Below, piece after piece: positions 48,545 through 59,600 of a stretch of 64,000 nucleotides of DNA. Position 1 is the first letter of the stretch. Each line of letters begins with the position of its first letter. The stretch is from contig MESQ01000018.1 in assembly GCA_001771065.1 (NCBI GenBank), forward strand, positions 1 to 64,000, in the 5' to 3' direction. A model generated the notes under the pieces. The model was given only the letters and a program-made list of their open reading frames with translations. It was not told the DNA's origin and did not search any database. The translations under genes and the position numbers were made by a program. Source of the DNA: Burkholderiales bacterium RIFOXYD12_FULL_59_19 (GTDB lineage: Bacteria > Pseudomonadota > Gammaproteobacteria > Burkholderiales > Burkholderiaceae_C).

Positions 48545-51370
48545 ATGAATGTAGTGGGTAACGCAAGCGACCAAGATTTGCCAGGAACTGTCGAAGCCGA
48601 CACCCTTGACGGCGGCGCTGGTAATGACACCATGTACGGCGGCACTGGGAACGACACCTATCTTTTTAGGGTGGGCTCCGGTGTAGACCAGGTGCAAGAC
48701 TACGACACCACTGTGGGCAATGTCGACACCGTGCAATTTCTTGATGTGGCGTCAAGCGCGCTCAGGGCGATTGAGACCATTGGCTGGGACCTCATCCTGA
48801 AGTACGGCACAAATGACCAACTCACGCTCCAAACCTATTTTTATACCGACAGCGCTGACTATCAGGTCGAGCTGATCACCTTCAGTGACGGTGTGACCTG
48901 GACCAGGGCCGACATCACTAGCCGAGTGATTGCCAATGGCACTGAGGGCGACGACACGCTGTATGGCGGCAACGACCGCGGCAACCGCATCTACGGTCTG
49001 GGCGGCACCGACATTCTGTTTGGCGGGGCGCTGAATGACTTGCTTGACGGCGGTGACGGCAACGACACCTTGTACGACCAAACCACGGGCAACGACACGC
49101 TGTTGGGTGGTCTGGGTAACGATTACCTGTCCAGCTACCTTAGTACCGGTGCCGACAGCCTGGACGGTGGTGATGGCAATGACACACTGTTTGGCGGCCT
49201 GGGCAACGATACTTTGGTGGGCGGTTTGGGTGATGACCTGATGGATGGGCTTGAGGGCAACGACAGCTTGACTGGCGGCGGCGGCGCCGACACCCTATAT
49301 GGCGGCGACCTCAACGATCTGCTTGACGGCGGTGACGGCAACGACACCTTGTACGACCAGACCGCGGGCATCGACACCCTGATCGGTGGCCTGGGCAACG
49401 ATTACCTGTCCAGCTACCTCAGTACCGGTGCCGATAGCCTGGACGGTGGTGAGGGCAATGACTCGCTGTACGGCAGCACGGGCAATGACACCTTGAGTGG
49501 TGGCAGCGGCATGGATGTTCTTTATGGCGGCGACGGGGACGACGTTTACCTGATTGGCAGCCGGGACTTTGATATTTTTGACTCGGCTGGCAACGATTCG
49601 GCCATTATCAGCACCAGCTTTGTCAAACTGCCAACAAGCATTGAGGGCGTGAGCTTTGTGGATGGCGCGCAGGCCTTGCCGTACTGGATTGATGCCTTGT
49701 TGCCAGACAGTGCGGCCGGTAATGCTTTCACACGGTTGCTAGCTTCGGGCCAGACTTTTGGTTACGCCTACCCGACTAGCTTGCCCAGCTATGACACCAC
49801 CCCGGAAAACGCCAGCGGATTCACACCGTTTAATGAGCTGCAAAAGTTGTTTTCCAAGCAAGCGCTGGTCTACATTTCGTCGGTGCTGAACCTGAGTTTT
49901 GTCGAGGTGGCAGACGTAGACAGTGCCAACACCATTTCTTTTGGCAACAACGTCCAGGTGGCTAGTGCGGGTTATGCCGTTTACCCAAACAGCAGTTCTG
50001 TGGGCAGCGATGTTTTTATCAGCAGTACCGCAGCCAATTTGGCGCCAGCAGAGGGCGACTACAGCGCCCTGACGCTGATCCACGAGCTGGGCCATGCCCT
50101 GGGTTTGAAACATCCGTTTGCCGAAGCTGATGCGGTCGGCGTCCAGGGGGAGGGGCCCTTTTTGCTCACCTCCGAGGACAGCACCACCTGGACAGTAGAA
50201 AGCTACAACAGCAGTCCGGCGCATTACCACCTGGCTTACAGCCCGCTGGATATTGCCGCATTGCAGTACCTGTATGGGCCCAGCGCCACGGCAAGAGTGG
50301 GCGACGACAGCTACGCGATCAGCGCCACGTCAAGCAATTTTGTCTGGGACGGTGCCGGCCTGGACACCCTGGATGCCAGTGCCCTGACACAAGCCGTCAC
50401 CTTGTATCTGACGCCCGGCTACTGGGGTTTTGTGGGCAGCAAGACGGCCACCATTACCGAACCCGGCCAGGTGACCGTTAATTTTGGTACGCTCATCGAG
50501 AATGTCACAGGCGGCTCGGGCAGCGACGTTTTATATGGCAACAGTGCCGACAACCGTCTGGTTGGCAATGCGGGTAACGACACGCTGGACGGGGGCGATG
50601 GGCATGATCAGGTTGTTTACGCTGGCCCGGCCACCAACTACACGGTTGACACCACCCAGAGCGTCTGGACGGTCACCGACAACGTCGGCTCGGACGGCAC
50701 CGACACCTTGACCAACATCGAAACACTGGTTTTTGCCGCTGCGCCGCCCGCCGTGGGCAAAACGGTTGACTTGCTGGCCTACAGCTGGAAGGCCCATACG
50801 CTGCTGGACGGTGTTGCCGTGCGCGCAGGGGCGCTGGCTGCCACCACAGACAGCGGTGGTACTACCAGCTTGACCAATGTGACCGATGCCAGCTTAGGCC
50901 TGGTTGCCGACCGCACCATCCCCGCAGCCGAGTCGGCGGCTACCGCCAACGCCGTCAATTTGCAAGACGCCATTGCTGTTCTCAAAATGATTGTGGGCCT
51001 GGACGTGAACGGTGCCAATCAACCCCTTTCGCCTTACCAAATCCTGGCCGCCGACTTTGATGGCAGCGGCAGCGTGGGCCTGACGGATGCCATTGGTGTA
51101 CTCAAACATGTGGTGGGGTTACCAACCACCGCGCCCGCCTGGTACTTTGTCAGTGAAACCAGTGCCAGCCCCACATGGCCACCCATTGTCAACGCAGACC
51201 TGAGCGGTGCCAGCCCGGTGCCTGTGGGGCTGGTCGGGTATTTGGCTGGGGACGTGGATGGCAGTTATGCCGGTGCCGGTGCCGCCAGTGTGCTGCCCGC
51301 GTCCTATTTTGATACGCTCATTAACAACCATCCCGGTTTAAGCTATTCGCAGTTTGGAATCTATGCCTGA
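48545..51370 (+). CDS. RTX metalloprotease-like protein (M10 type) with dockerin-like C-terminus
   Basis: The 941-residue protein has no Sec signal and is a likely type I substrate. RTX nonapeptide repeats (GGxGNDTL type) occupy about residues 15-40 and 140-345. An M10-like protease domain spans about 390-640 with the full zinc motif [12 protein letters not shown]. The expected Met-turn (VMSY) reads VESY here, so the methionine is lost; activity is therefore uncertain. More RTX repeats follow at about 655-690. The C-terminal module (about 740-941) begins LAYSWKAH, has two EF-hand/dockerin-like repeats ([38 protein letters not shown]), then [12 protein letters not shown] and the tail QFGIYA. 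The start is the ATG at 48545; a GTG two codons earlier is possible. Confidence 0.85.
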   Translation: MNVVGNASDQDLPGTVEADTLDGGAGNDTMYGGTGNDTYLFRVGSGVDQVQDYDTTVGNVDTVQFLDVASSALRAIETIGWDLILKYGTNDQLTLQTYFYTDSADYQVELITFSDGVTWTRADITSRVIANGTEGDDTLYGGNDRGNRIYGLGGTDILFGGALNDLLDGGDGNDTLYDQTTGNDTLLGGLGNDYLSSYLSTGADSLDGGDGNDTLFGGLGNDTLVGGLGDDLMDGLEGNDSLTGGGGADTLYGGDLNDLLDGGDGNDTLYDQTAGIDTLIGGLGNDYLSSYLSTGADSLDGGEGNDSLYGSTGNDTLSGGSGMDVLYGGDGDDVYLIGSRDFDIFDSAGNDSAIISTSFVKLPTSIEGVSFVDGAQALPYWIDALLPDSAAGNAFTRLLASGQTFGYAYPTSLPSYDTTPENASGFTPFNELQKLFSKQALVYISSVLNLSFVEVADVDSANTISFGNNVQVASAGYAVYPNSSSVGSDVFISSTAANLAPAEGDYSALTLIHELGHALGLKHPFAEADAVGVQGEGPFLLTSEDSTTWTVESYNSSPAHYHLAYSPLDIAALQYLYGPSATARVGDDSYAISATSSNFVWDGAGLDTLDASALTQAVTLYLTPGYWGFVGSKTATITEPGQVTVNFGTLIENVTGGSGSDVLYGNSADNRLVGNAGNDTLDGGDGHDQVVYAGPATNYTVDTTQSVWTVTDNVGSDGTDTLTNIETLVFAAAPPAVGKTVDLLAYSWKAHTLLDGVAVRAGALAATTDSGGTTSLTNVTDASLGLVADRTIPAAESAATANAVNLQDAIAVLKMIVGLDVNGANQPLSPYQILAADFDGSGSVGLTDAIGVLKHVVGLPTTAPAWYFVSETSASPTWPPIVNADLSGASPVPVGLVGYLAGDVDGSYAGAGAASVLPASYFDTLINNHPGLSYSQFGIYA
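49041..49453 (+). repeat. Duplicated 279-bp RTX block
   Basis: The sequence starting TGCTTGACGG at 49041 recurs at 49320, with nearly identical bases over more than 100 positions, including the codons for [15 protein letters not shown]. The 279-base spacing equals 93 residues, so the reading frame is kept. Confidence 0.85.
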
Positions 51371-53390
51371 AAATGTGATTGACACAGTGGCACCTGTGGT
51401 GCCCCGGCTCGTTACCGGTGCGGCTTTCAAGGCCCTGCAAGACCCGCAAGTCACGATCTACACCAGTCTGGGCAATGTGATGCTGGAGCTCAACACCAGC
51501 CGGGCCCCGGTCACCGTCGCCAACCTACTGGCCTATACCTACGACGGGTTTTACAGCAACACCCTGTTTCACCGCGTGATAGATGGCTTTATGGTGCAAG
51601 GTGGCGGCCTGACGGCTGGCCTGCTGCCCAAGCTGCAAACCTACAGCAGCATACCGCTCGAATCCAACAACGGTTTGCTCAATGTGCGCGGCACCGTGGC
51701 CATGGCGCGCACCAGCAGCCCTGACAGCGCCAGTTCGCAGTTTTTTGTCAATCTGGTGGATAACTCTTTTTTGAATTTCACCAGCGCCACGTCGCCCGGT
51801 TATGCCGTGTTTGGCAAGGTGGTCACCGGCATGGCAGTGATTGACACCATGGCCAAGGTATTGACCGGGACCGTGGGTGCTTATGCCGACGTGCCGGTGA
51901 CCAATATTGTGCTGAGCGCAGTGGTGCAAACTGCGGTGGGTCGCAGTATTTCCAATACCGGCACCTTTGCTGTGGCCGACCTGGAGGCAGGTGGGCGTTT
52001 TGACTACAGCCTGGACGGCGGCTTGAACTGGCTGGCGGGTGCGGGCGGCAGCTTTACCGTGCCCGTGGGCAGTTATGCCGCAGGGGCGATTCAAGTGCGG
52101 CAATTCGACGCAGCGGGTAATCAGAGTGATACGGTGGCCCGGTTTTTGGACACGCTCGACGTCAACCCTGTAAATAACGTCAACGTCAACCATGCCACCA
52201 CGGGCAATGTCTACGTGTTTGGCACCGCCACACTGGGTCAGACGCTCAGCGCCGACACGTCTCGCCTGGCCGATGCCGATGGTGCTGGCAATTTGGCGAC
52301 GCCAAGCTACCAATGGCTGCGCGGTGGCGACTACATTGCGGGCGCCACCGCCAGCAGCTACATGCTGGGCGCCGATGACGTGGGTGCCTCCATCAGTGTG
52401 CGTGTGCGCTACACCGATGCTTTGGGCCGGGTTGAAAACCTGATGTCTGCCGGCAACGATTTGCGGGGCGATGCCAATGCCAATGTGCTCACGGGCTCAG
52501 ACGACGGTGACCAGTTGCTGGGCCTGGGCGGCAACGACACCCTCCAGGGCGGCAGGGGAAACGACGTGCTGGATGGGGGGGACGGCGTCGACATAGCCCG
52601 CTTTGTGGGTGGTGTCGGCAACTACGCGGGTTATGCCAGCACGGCCGGTTTTGTGCTGCGCGACACCACAGGTGTTGACGGCATTGACACCGTTAAAAAC
52701 ATTGACACGCTGGTCTTTACCAACGCGGCCATTGCCCTCGGCCCGCAGGCAGACTTTGTGGCCTACAGCTGGAAGGCACACATCCTGATAGAGGGCGTCA
52801 GTGTCAGCGGCGGCAACCTGTACGGCGTGACCGACGGCGCCGGCAGCGCCATTTTTCCGGCGGTGCTCAGTGCACAGCAGACCCTGGCCGCCAGCCTTGC
52901 CGTCCCGACCACAGAGGCCAGCGCCACCGCCAGCGCCGTCAATTTGCAAGACGCCATTGCCATCCTCAAAATGATCGTCGGCCTGGATGTGAATGGCGCC
53001 GGCAAACCGGTGTCACCGTATCAAATCCTGGCCGCAGATATGGATGGCGACGGCGCGGTGGGCCTGACCGACGCCATTGGTGTGCTCAAGCATGTGGTGG
53101 GTTTGACGGCACCGGCACCGACCTGGCATTTTGTGAATGAACTTGATGCCACGGTGCCTGCCAAAACGGGCCTGAACCCCGGCCTGGCGCAAACCACTTT
53201 TAACGTTGATCTGGCCAGCAGCAGCCCGGTGCATGTGGGCCTGGTGGGTTACCTGAGCGGCGATGTGGACGGCAGCTTTGCCGGGGCGGCCGGGGCGCAA
53301 GACCTGGATGTGGCGCAGCCGGGGTATTTCACCGCGCTGCTTGGCCAGCACCCCGAGCTGAATGCCGCGCAGTTCGGGATTTATGCCTGA
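51363..53390 (+). CDS. Cyclophilin fused to Ig-like, RTX and dockerin-like modules
   Basis: The 675-residue protein begins, without signal peptide, with a cyclophilin domain (about residues 15-190). The active-site blocks [14 protein letters not shown] and [15 protein letters not shown] are intact. Ig-like segments follow (about 195-355), then two or three RTX nonapeptides near 380-400 ([17 protein letters not shown]). The C-terminal module (about 460-675) repeats that of the preceding protease: [58 protein letters not shown] and QFGIYA. It overlaps the protease gene by 8 bases (ATGCCTGA), so the two are translationally coupled. I infer a secreted peptidyl-prolyl isomerase, perhaps helping RTX partners fold outside the cell. 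Confidence 0.85.
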   Translation: MPENVIDTVAPVVPRLVTGAAFKALQDPQVTIYTSLGNVMLELNTSRAPVTVANLLAYTYDGFYSNTLFHRVIDGFMVQGGGLTAGLLPKLQTYSSIPLESNNGLLNVRGTVAMARTSSPDSASSQFFVNLVDNSFLNFTSATSPGYAVFGKVVTGMAVIDTMAKVLTGTVGAYADVPVTNIVLSAVVQTAVGRSISNTGTFAVADLEAGGRFDYSLDGGLNWLAGAGGSFTVPVGSYAAGAIQVRQFDAAGNQSDTVARFLDTLDVNPVNNVNVNHATTGNVYVFGTATLGQTLSADTSRLADADGAGNLATPSYQWLRGGDYIAGATASSYMLGADDVGASISVRVRYTDALGRVENLMSAGNDLRGDANANVLTGSDDGDQLLGLGGNDTLQGGRGNDVLDGGDGVDIARFVGGVGNYAGYASTAGFVLRDTTGVDGIDTVKNIDTLVFTNAAIALGPQADFVAYSWKAHILIEGVSVSGGNLYGVTDGAGSAIFPAVLSAQQTLAASLAVPTTEASATASAVNLQDAIAILKMIVGLDVNGAGKPVSPYQILAADMDGDGAVGLTDAIGVLKHVVGLTAPAPTWHFVNELDATVPAKTGLNPGLAQTTFNVDLASSSPVHVGLVGYLSGDVDGSFAGAAGAQDLDVAQPGYFTALLGQHPELNAAQFGIYA

Positions 53391-53647
53391 CGGCTGCGAC
53401 TGACAAATTTCCTTGCACCCTGTCCAACGGTTTTAACACCAAAGAGCCGAGCTGACAGTGCTAATTCGGACTGCTGTAGGGCCAACTTCAGTCGGCCAGG
53501 CGGACTTCATGGTTCGGGATGGCCTTGCAATCATGACGTTTGATTTGTTTACGAGCACATAATTTTTTTAACCCCTGTTCAAATTCAGGAATTAACGTTA
53601 AATTTGCACTCGTTGACGACACTTTCGTTTTTTAAAGAGAGATAAGC
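53391..53647 (+). promoter_or_regulatory. Leader region of the giant RTX gene
   Basis: About 257 bases without a gene. At 53476-53506 lies a decayed copy of the GTAGGG repeat seen at 12988. The last 110 bases are AT-rich, and AAAGAGAGATAAG lies just before the start codon as the ribosome site. Promoter elements are likely here but no exact boxes can be defended. Confidence 0.5.
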
Positions 53648-56600
53648 ATGGCTACATTCAATGGTACAGCTGACGGTGACAGTTTGAGCGGCGTTGCAGG
53701 CGACGACACCTACCAACTGGGCGCGGGTAATGACACCATTACTTACGCCGCCACGGTGGATGCAAATGGCCTATTGACCTGGGATCATGGCTTTGACACG
53801 ATTATTTCAACCGATGGTGGCCTGGGTTTGCCCAATTACGACAAAATCATCTTGGGTTTTTCGCCTGACTATATTTATGGGCGAAAAGTGGGTGCTGACT
53901 TTCAGCTTAGCATCTACGCCATGCCTATCAACGGCGACTCGGATCCGGGTGCCACAGGGGAAGTGGGCCGCATCACGCTGGCCAATGCCTTTACCGACAA
54001 CCCGGCCGACCGTCTTGCCCGAATTGAAGGTTTGAATGGATTTTATTTTGAGGCCATTGCGGTACCCACCGCCGATGTCTATGGCCACACCGCCATTTAC
54101 AAGTCGTATTCAGCGGGTGACGCCACCAGTAACGTGGCCTACTGGGAAGACTACCAGGACATCAATTTCAACAACACCTTTAACCTTGAGGTGTTCAAGG
54201 ATGGCACGGCGCGTGCCCACTATTACGACACCAATCCGGCGCGCCCTGGCACCCAGATCGAAATGACCTACGCCAATTACGGCACAGCCAGTCAATTTGT
54301 GACCAATACCAATACCTATGTGCTGATTTCCGGCACGGAAGGCCCTGACCTTGTGAATGGCACGCCGGGAGCTGAAAACCTGGAAGGCCTGGGCGGTAAT
54401 GACACACTTTTGGCCGGCGACGGCGATGACCAGCTCAGGGGCGGTGCGGGTGATGATTCGCTGGACGGTGGTACCGGTTATGACAGTGTTCAATTCTGGA
54501 GCGCCTCCGGCCCAGTGACGGTTAACCTGGCGACTGGCACGGCCAGCGGTGACGGCAATGACATCCTGGTCAGCATTGAAAACATCAATGGCAGCAACCA
54601 TGCCGACACCCTGATTGGTGATGCCAATAGCAACTATTTGTCGGGTGGACAGGGCAACGACACCCTGACAGGCGGTGCTGGAACAGATTATTTTCAGGTC
54701 CGCGACGACAGCAATGACAATTCGACCGACACCATCACCGACTTCCAGGCGGGTGAAACATATATGGGCGGTGATCAGCTCAATATTCCGACCTGGCTGT
54801 TCTCCAACTATTCCCAGGGCGGCATGACCACGCAAGGGGATAACCCGTTTGTTACGGGTCATGCCCGCTTGGTTGAGTCGGGCGCCAATACAGTGCTTGA
54901 ACTGGATATGGATGGCGCAGCGGGCACGCTGCAAGGGTTCCAGCAGGCGGCTATCTTGTTGAATGTCGCCAAAACCAGTTTGACATCCAGCAACCTGAAT
55001 GGTTTTGATCCGAACGCGACCCCCATCCTTGGCACCCCTGATAGCGACACCTTAACGGGCACTGCGGGCGATGACTACATCAACGGTGGCGCGGGTAATG
55101 ACATCTTGTTCGGGCTGGACGGCAACGACACCTTGCTGGGTGGTGCCGGTGCTGACCTGCTGGTGGGTGGCGCAGGATATGACATGCTCGATGGCGGTGT
55201 GGTGACCGACCCCGTCTTTGGTTCCGACACCAATACGGTCAGTTACGGTGACGCCGCCGCCGGCGTGAACGTCAACCTTTATGGCATTTACGGGGATGGC
55301 AGTTTGGGCAGTGGTTATGCCTGGGGTGATGCCACGGGCAATGACACGCTAAAGAACATCAGCACCATCCAGGGTTCTGCCTTTAAAGACACCATCATCG
55401 GCAGCAGTGCCTCTATTTTTGAGGTGATTGATGGGGGTGCCGGTGACGACATGCTGGATGGCGGTGCCATCACCAATGGGCTCAATGACAACCGGGTCAA
55501 TTATCAAAGCACAAGCGGCGCGGGTGTTGTCGTCGATTTCCTGGCGGGCACGGCCATAGGCGCAAACGGCAGCAATGCAGGCTCAGATAGCCTGGCCAAC
55601 TTCAACCAGGTGCGCGGCAGCAATTTTGATGACACCCTGCTGGGCTCCAACCGCACCGATGTCACCGAACACTTTGAAGGTCGCGCGGGCAACGACTCCA
55701 TTGACGGTCGGGGCGGTTTTGACATCGTTCGCTACGGAAGTGCCTCGACCCAGGTCGTGGTGAATTTGGCAACTGGCTTGGCTACAGGTGCTATGGGTAA
55801 CGACACCTTGGTTGGCATAGAAGGTGCGCGCGGTGGTTCGGGTGATGATATTTTGATGGGCGGTAACCCGCTGAACGGCGTCATCTTGACCGATGGCTTG
55901 ACCGAGACTTTCCGCGGAGAAGCTGGCAATGACACCATCGACGGTGGCCAGGGCTACGACCGGGTGGACTACAACAGCTCGACCGTGGGCGTGGTCGTCA
56001 CCTTGAATGACACGCTGGACGGTTCCGCCAGCGATGGTTTTGGCGGCACCGACGTGTTGCGCAACATCGAGGCCGTGCGGGGCTCCTTCTTTAACGACAC
56101 CCTGACTGGCAGCAACGGCCTGTTCGAGTCGTTTGAAGGTCTTGAGGGCAATGACAGCATCAATGGCATGGGGGGTGTTGATCGCGCCGACTACCGCGAT
56201 GCTTACAGCAGTGTGAACGTCAATTTGGGCACCGGCACAGCCAGTGACGGTTATGGTGGCACCGACACCCTGATTGGTATAGAAAACGTGCGTGGCTCCA
56301 ACAGCTACAACGACAACTTGACGGGTGACGCTGCCAACAACAAACTTGAAGGCTTGGGCGGAGACGACCGCTTTAACGCGTCGGCGGGGTCCGACACGCT
56401 CGACGGTGGCTCGGGCTACGACCGGGCCAACTACCGTGGCCTGGGTGTGTCGGTCACCGTCGACATGGTGGCTGGCACGGCAGTTAAGGCCGGCGGCGGC
56501 ACAGACACGCTGCTTGGTATTGAACGGGTGATGGGCTCCGAGCTGGCGGATTTAATGACGGGTAGCAACGCCGACGACGACTTTAGCGGCAACCAGGGCG

Positions 56601-59600
56601 ATGACACGCTGGACGGTGGTGCGGGTTCAGACTCTGTCTGGTACGGCAATGCAACGGCAGGCATCCAGGCCAACCTGGGTACGGGTGTGGTCACCGGCGG
56701 CGAGGGCACAGACACCCTCAGCAGCATTGAAAACATCGTCGGGTCCAACTTTGCCGATACCCTCATTGGCTCCAACGCAGACAACCTGATGCGCGGTGAT
56801 GCCGATGCCTCTGGCGCCGCACCCAGCGGTCCCACGGGGGACTCCATGGTGGGTGGTGCAGGCTTTGACGTGGTGGACTACCGTGACGACCCAGGGGCCG
56901 TCAGCATCAACCTGGCCACCCAGCGCGCCACCGACGGCCGCGGCGGTCAGGACACCCTGGAAGGGTTTGAAGAAGCCCGTGGTTCGGCCTTCAACGATGT
57001 CATCACGGGGTCCAGCAACCTGTACTTTGAGCGCTTTGAAGGCCGTGGCGGCAATGACACCATTGATGGCGGCACGATTACCGACACGCTGAACCAGGAC
57101 AACGGTAACCAGGTGAGTTATCGCAACGCCAGCGCTGGCGTGATGGTAGATCTGGGTATGGGCATTGCAGGCGGCGGTGCCGGCACTGACGTGCTCATCA
57201 ACATCAACGAGGTGCGTGGCTCTGCATACAACGATGGGCTTAAAGGTTCAAACCGGACCGATGTGAGCGAACTTTTTGAGGGGCGTGAGGGCAACGACAG
57301 CATCGATGGCGCCGGTGGTTTTGATATTGTGCGATTTGACAACGCCACTGGGGGTGTGACGGCCAGTTTGTTGACAGGCAGCGCCTCGGGCAGCGGTGTT
57401 GGAAATGATGTTTTTATGAACGTCGAGGGCTTTTTTGGCTCTGCCCATAACGACGTCCTGACAGGTGGCCTGGCCGCCAACGGCACCAGTGTGTTGGACG
57501 GTTTGAGTGAGTATTTCCGCGGTGGTGCCGGTAACGACACCATCGACGGCGGCCAGGGCTACGACCTGGTGGCTTACAACAGCAGCACCAGTGCGGTGAC
57601 CGTGACCCTGAACGACACATTGGCAGGCAGCGCCAGTGATGGTCTGGGTGGTACAGACGTTTTGCACAACATTGAAGGTGTTCGCGGTTCGGCTTTTAAC
57701 GACACCTTGACCGGCAGCAACACGGCGCTTTTTGAGTCATTTGAAGGCCGCGAGGGCAATGACAGTTTGGACGGTCAGGGGGGTGTTGACCGGGTGGACT
57801 ATAGAAACGCACGGGCGGGTGTGGTGGTTGACCTGTCGCTCAACACCGCCAGCCAGGACGGTTATGGTGGTGTGGACACGCTGCTCAATATGGAGAACGT
57901 GCGCGGTAGCCGCGACTTTGGTGACGCCATCAAGGGCAATGATCTGGCCAACCAGCTTGAGGGACTCGGCGGTAACGACACGCTCACAGGAGGCGCTGGC
58001 AACGACAGCTTGGCAGGTGGCGCTGGCAGCGATACCTTTGTCTACGGTTTGAAGGGCGACGGTAATGACCTGATCTCGGACATGCAGCAGGGTGACCAAA
58101 TCCTGGTGACCGGCCTGACGGCGCAGACAAGCTTGCTCAGTGGTGATGTGGCCACCGGTTTGACTCAGGGTCAGGTCATGCTGGGCACCGCCAGCAATGG
58201 CCTCACACGTTTGTACGTGGGCACCGATACCGTGGCCGGGGCCGACCTGGAGATTGACTTGGCAGGGCGCTTTAGCCTGGCTGCCTTAGGTCTGAGCAAC
58301 GACGCTGCCGGCGCGCATATCACGCGCTTGAGTGATCCTGTGATCTCCGGCACAAGTGGTGACGACATTGTCACGGCCACGGCTGGCGATGAGATTTACC
58401 AGTTGGGCGACGGCAATGACACCATCCATTTCCATGCCAACGTGGATACAAACGGTGTTTTAAGCTGGAACAACGGTTTTGACACCGTAATTTCAACCGA
58501 TGCTGGCTTGGGCGCCCCTCACTTGGACAAGATTGTTCTGGATTTTTCGCCTGAGTATATTTATGGCCGAAAAGTGGGGCTTGACCTGCAATTCAGTATT
58601 TATGCCAACCTTTTCAACGGGGATTCAGACCCTGGCCTAGCGGATGAAGTGGGCCGTATCACGTTAGCGAATGCCTTTACCAACAACATAGCCGATCGAC
58701 TGGCCCGAGTTGAGGGGCCAGATGGGGGTGCCAGCTTCTATTTTGGCGCCGTTGCGGTGCCGGTTGCCGATCTTTTTGGCCACACCGCCATTTACATGTC
58801 TTATTCGCTGGGTGATGCCAACAGCAACGTGGCCTACCATGAGAACTACCAGGACATCAATTTCAACGACACCTTGAACCTGGAGGTGTTCAAGGACGGC
58901 ACAGCCCGCGCGCACTATTACGACACCGACGCCAAGCGCCCAGGTACCCAGACCGAGATCACCTATGCCAATTTTGGCACAACCAGTCAGTCTGTGACCA
59001 ACACCAACAGCTACGTCGTGATTTCCGGCACCAATGGTCATGACGTTGTGAATGGCACGCCGGGCAATGAAAACCTGGAAGGCCTGGCTGGCAATGACAC
59101 CCTTTTGGCCGGCGACGGTGATGACCAGCTCAGGGGTGGCGCGGGTGACGATGTGCTGGACGGTGGTGCCGGTTATGACAGTGTGCAATTCTGGAGCGCC
59201 GCCGGCCCGGTGACGGTTAACCTGGCGGCTGGCTCGGCCAGCGGTGACGGCAATGACATCCTGGTCAACATTGAAAACATCAACGGCAGTAACTTTGCCG
59301 ACACCCTGATTGGTGACCACAACAGCAACTATTTGTCGGGTGAGTTGGGCAACGACACACTGACCGGTGGCGGGAGCTCCGACACCTTCCAGGTACGCAG
59401 CAACCAAAATGACAGCTCGGTGGACACCATCACCGACTTCCAGGTCGGTGAAATATACATGGGGGGTGATCAGCTCACGATACCTACCTGGCTATTTTCC
59501 AATTTTACCCAGGGCAGTAATAACTCGCAGGGTGATAACCCCTTCTTGACGGGGCATGTCCGTTTGACGCAGCAGGTTTCGGGCACCTTGTTCGAGTTGG

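Noticed and set aside
48600-49550. Regular short repeats considered as a CRISPR array
   Set aside because: The periodicity is 27 bases (nine codons) in frame and encodes RTX nonapeptides; there are no spacers.
54110-54934. Minus-strand frames of 70-300 codons opposite the giant RTX gene
   Set aside because: Repetitive RTX codons leave long open antisense frames; their translations repeat just as the sense gene does.
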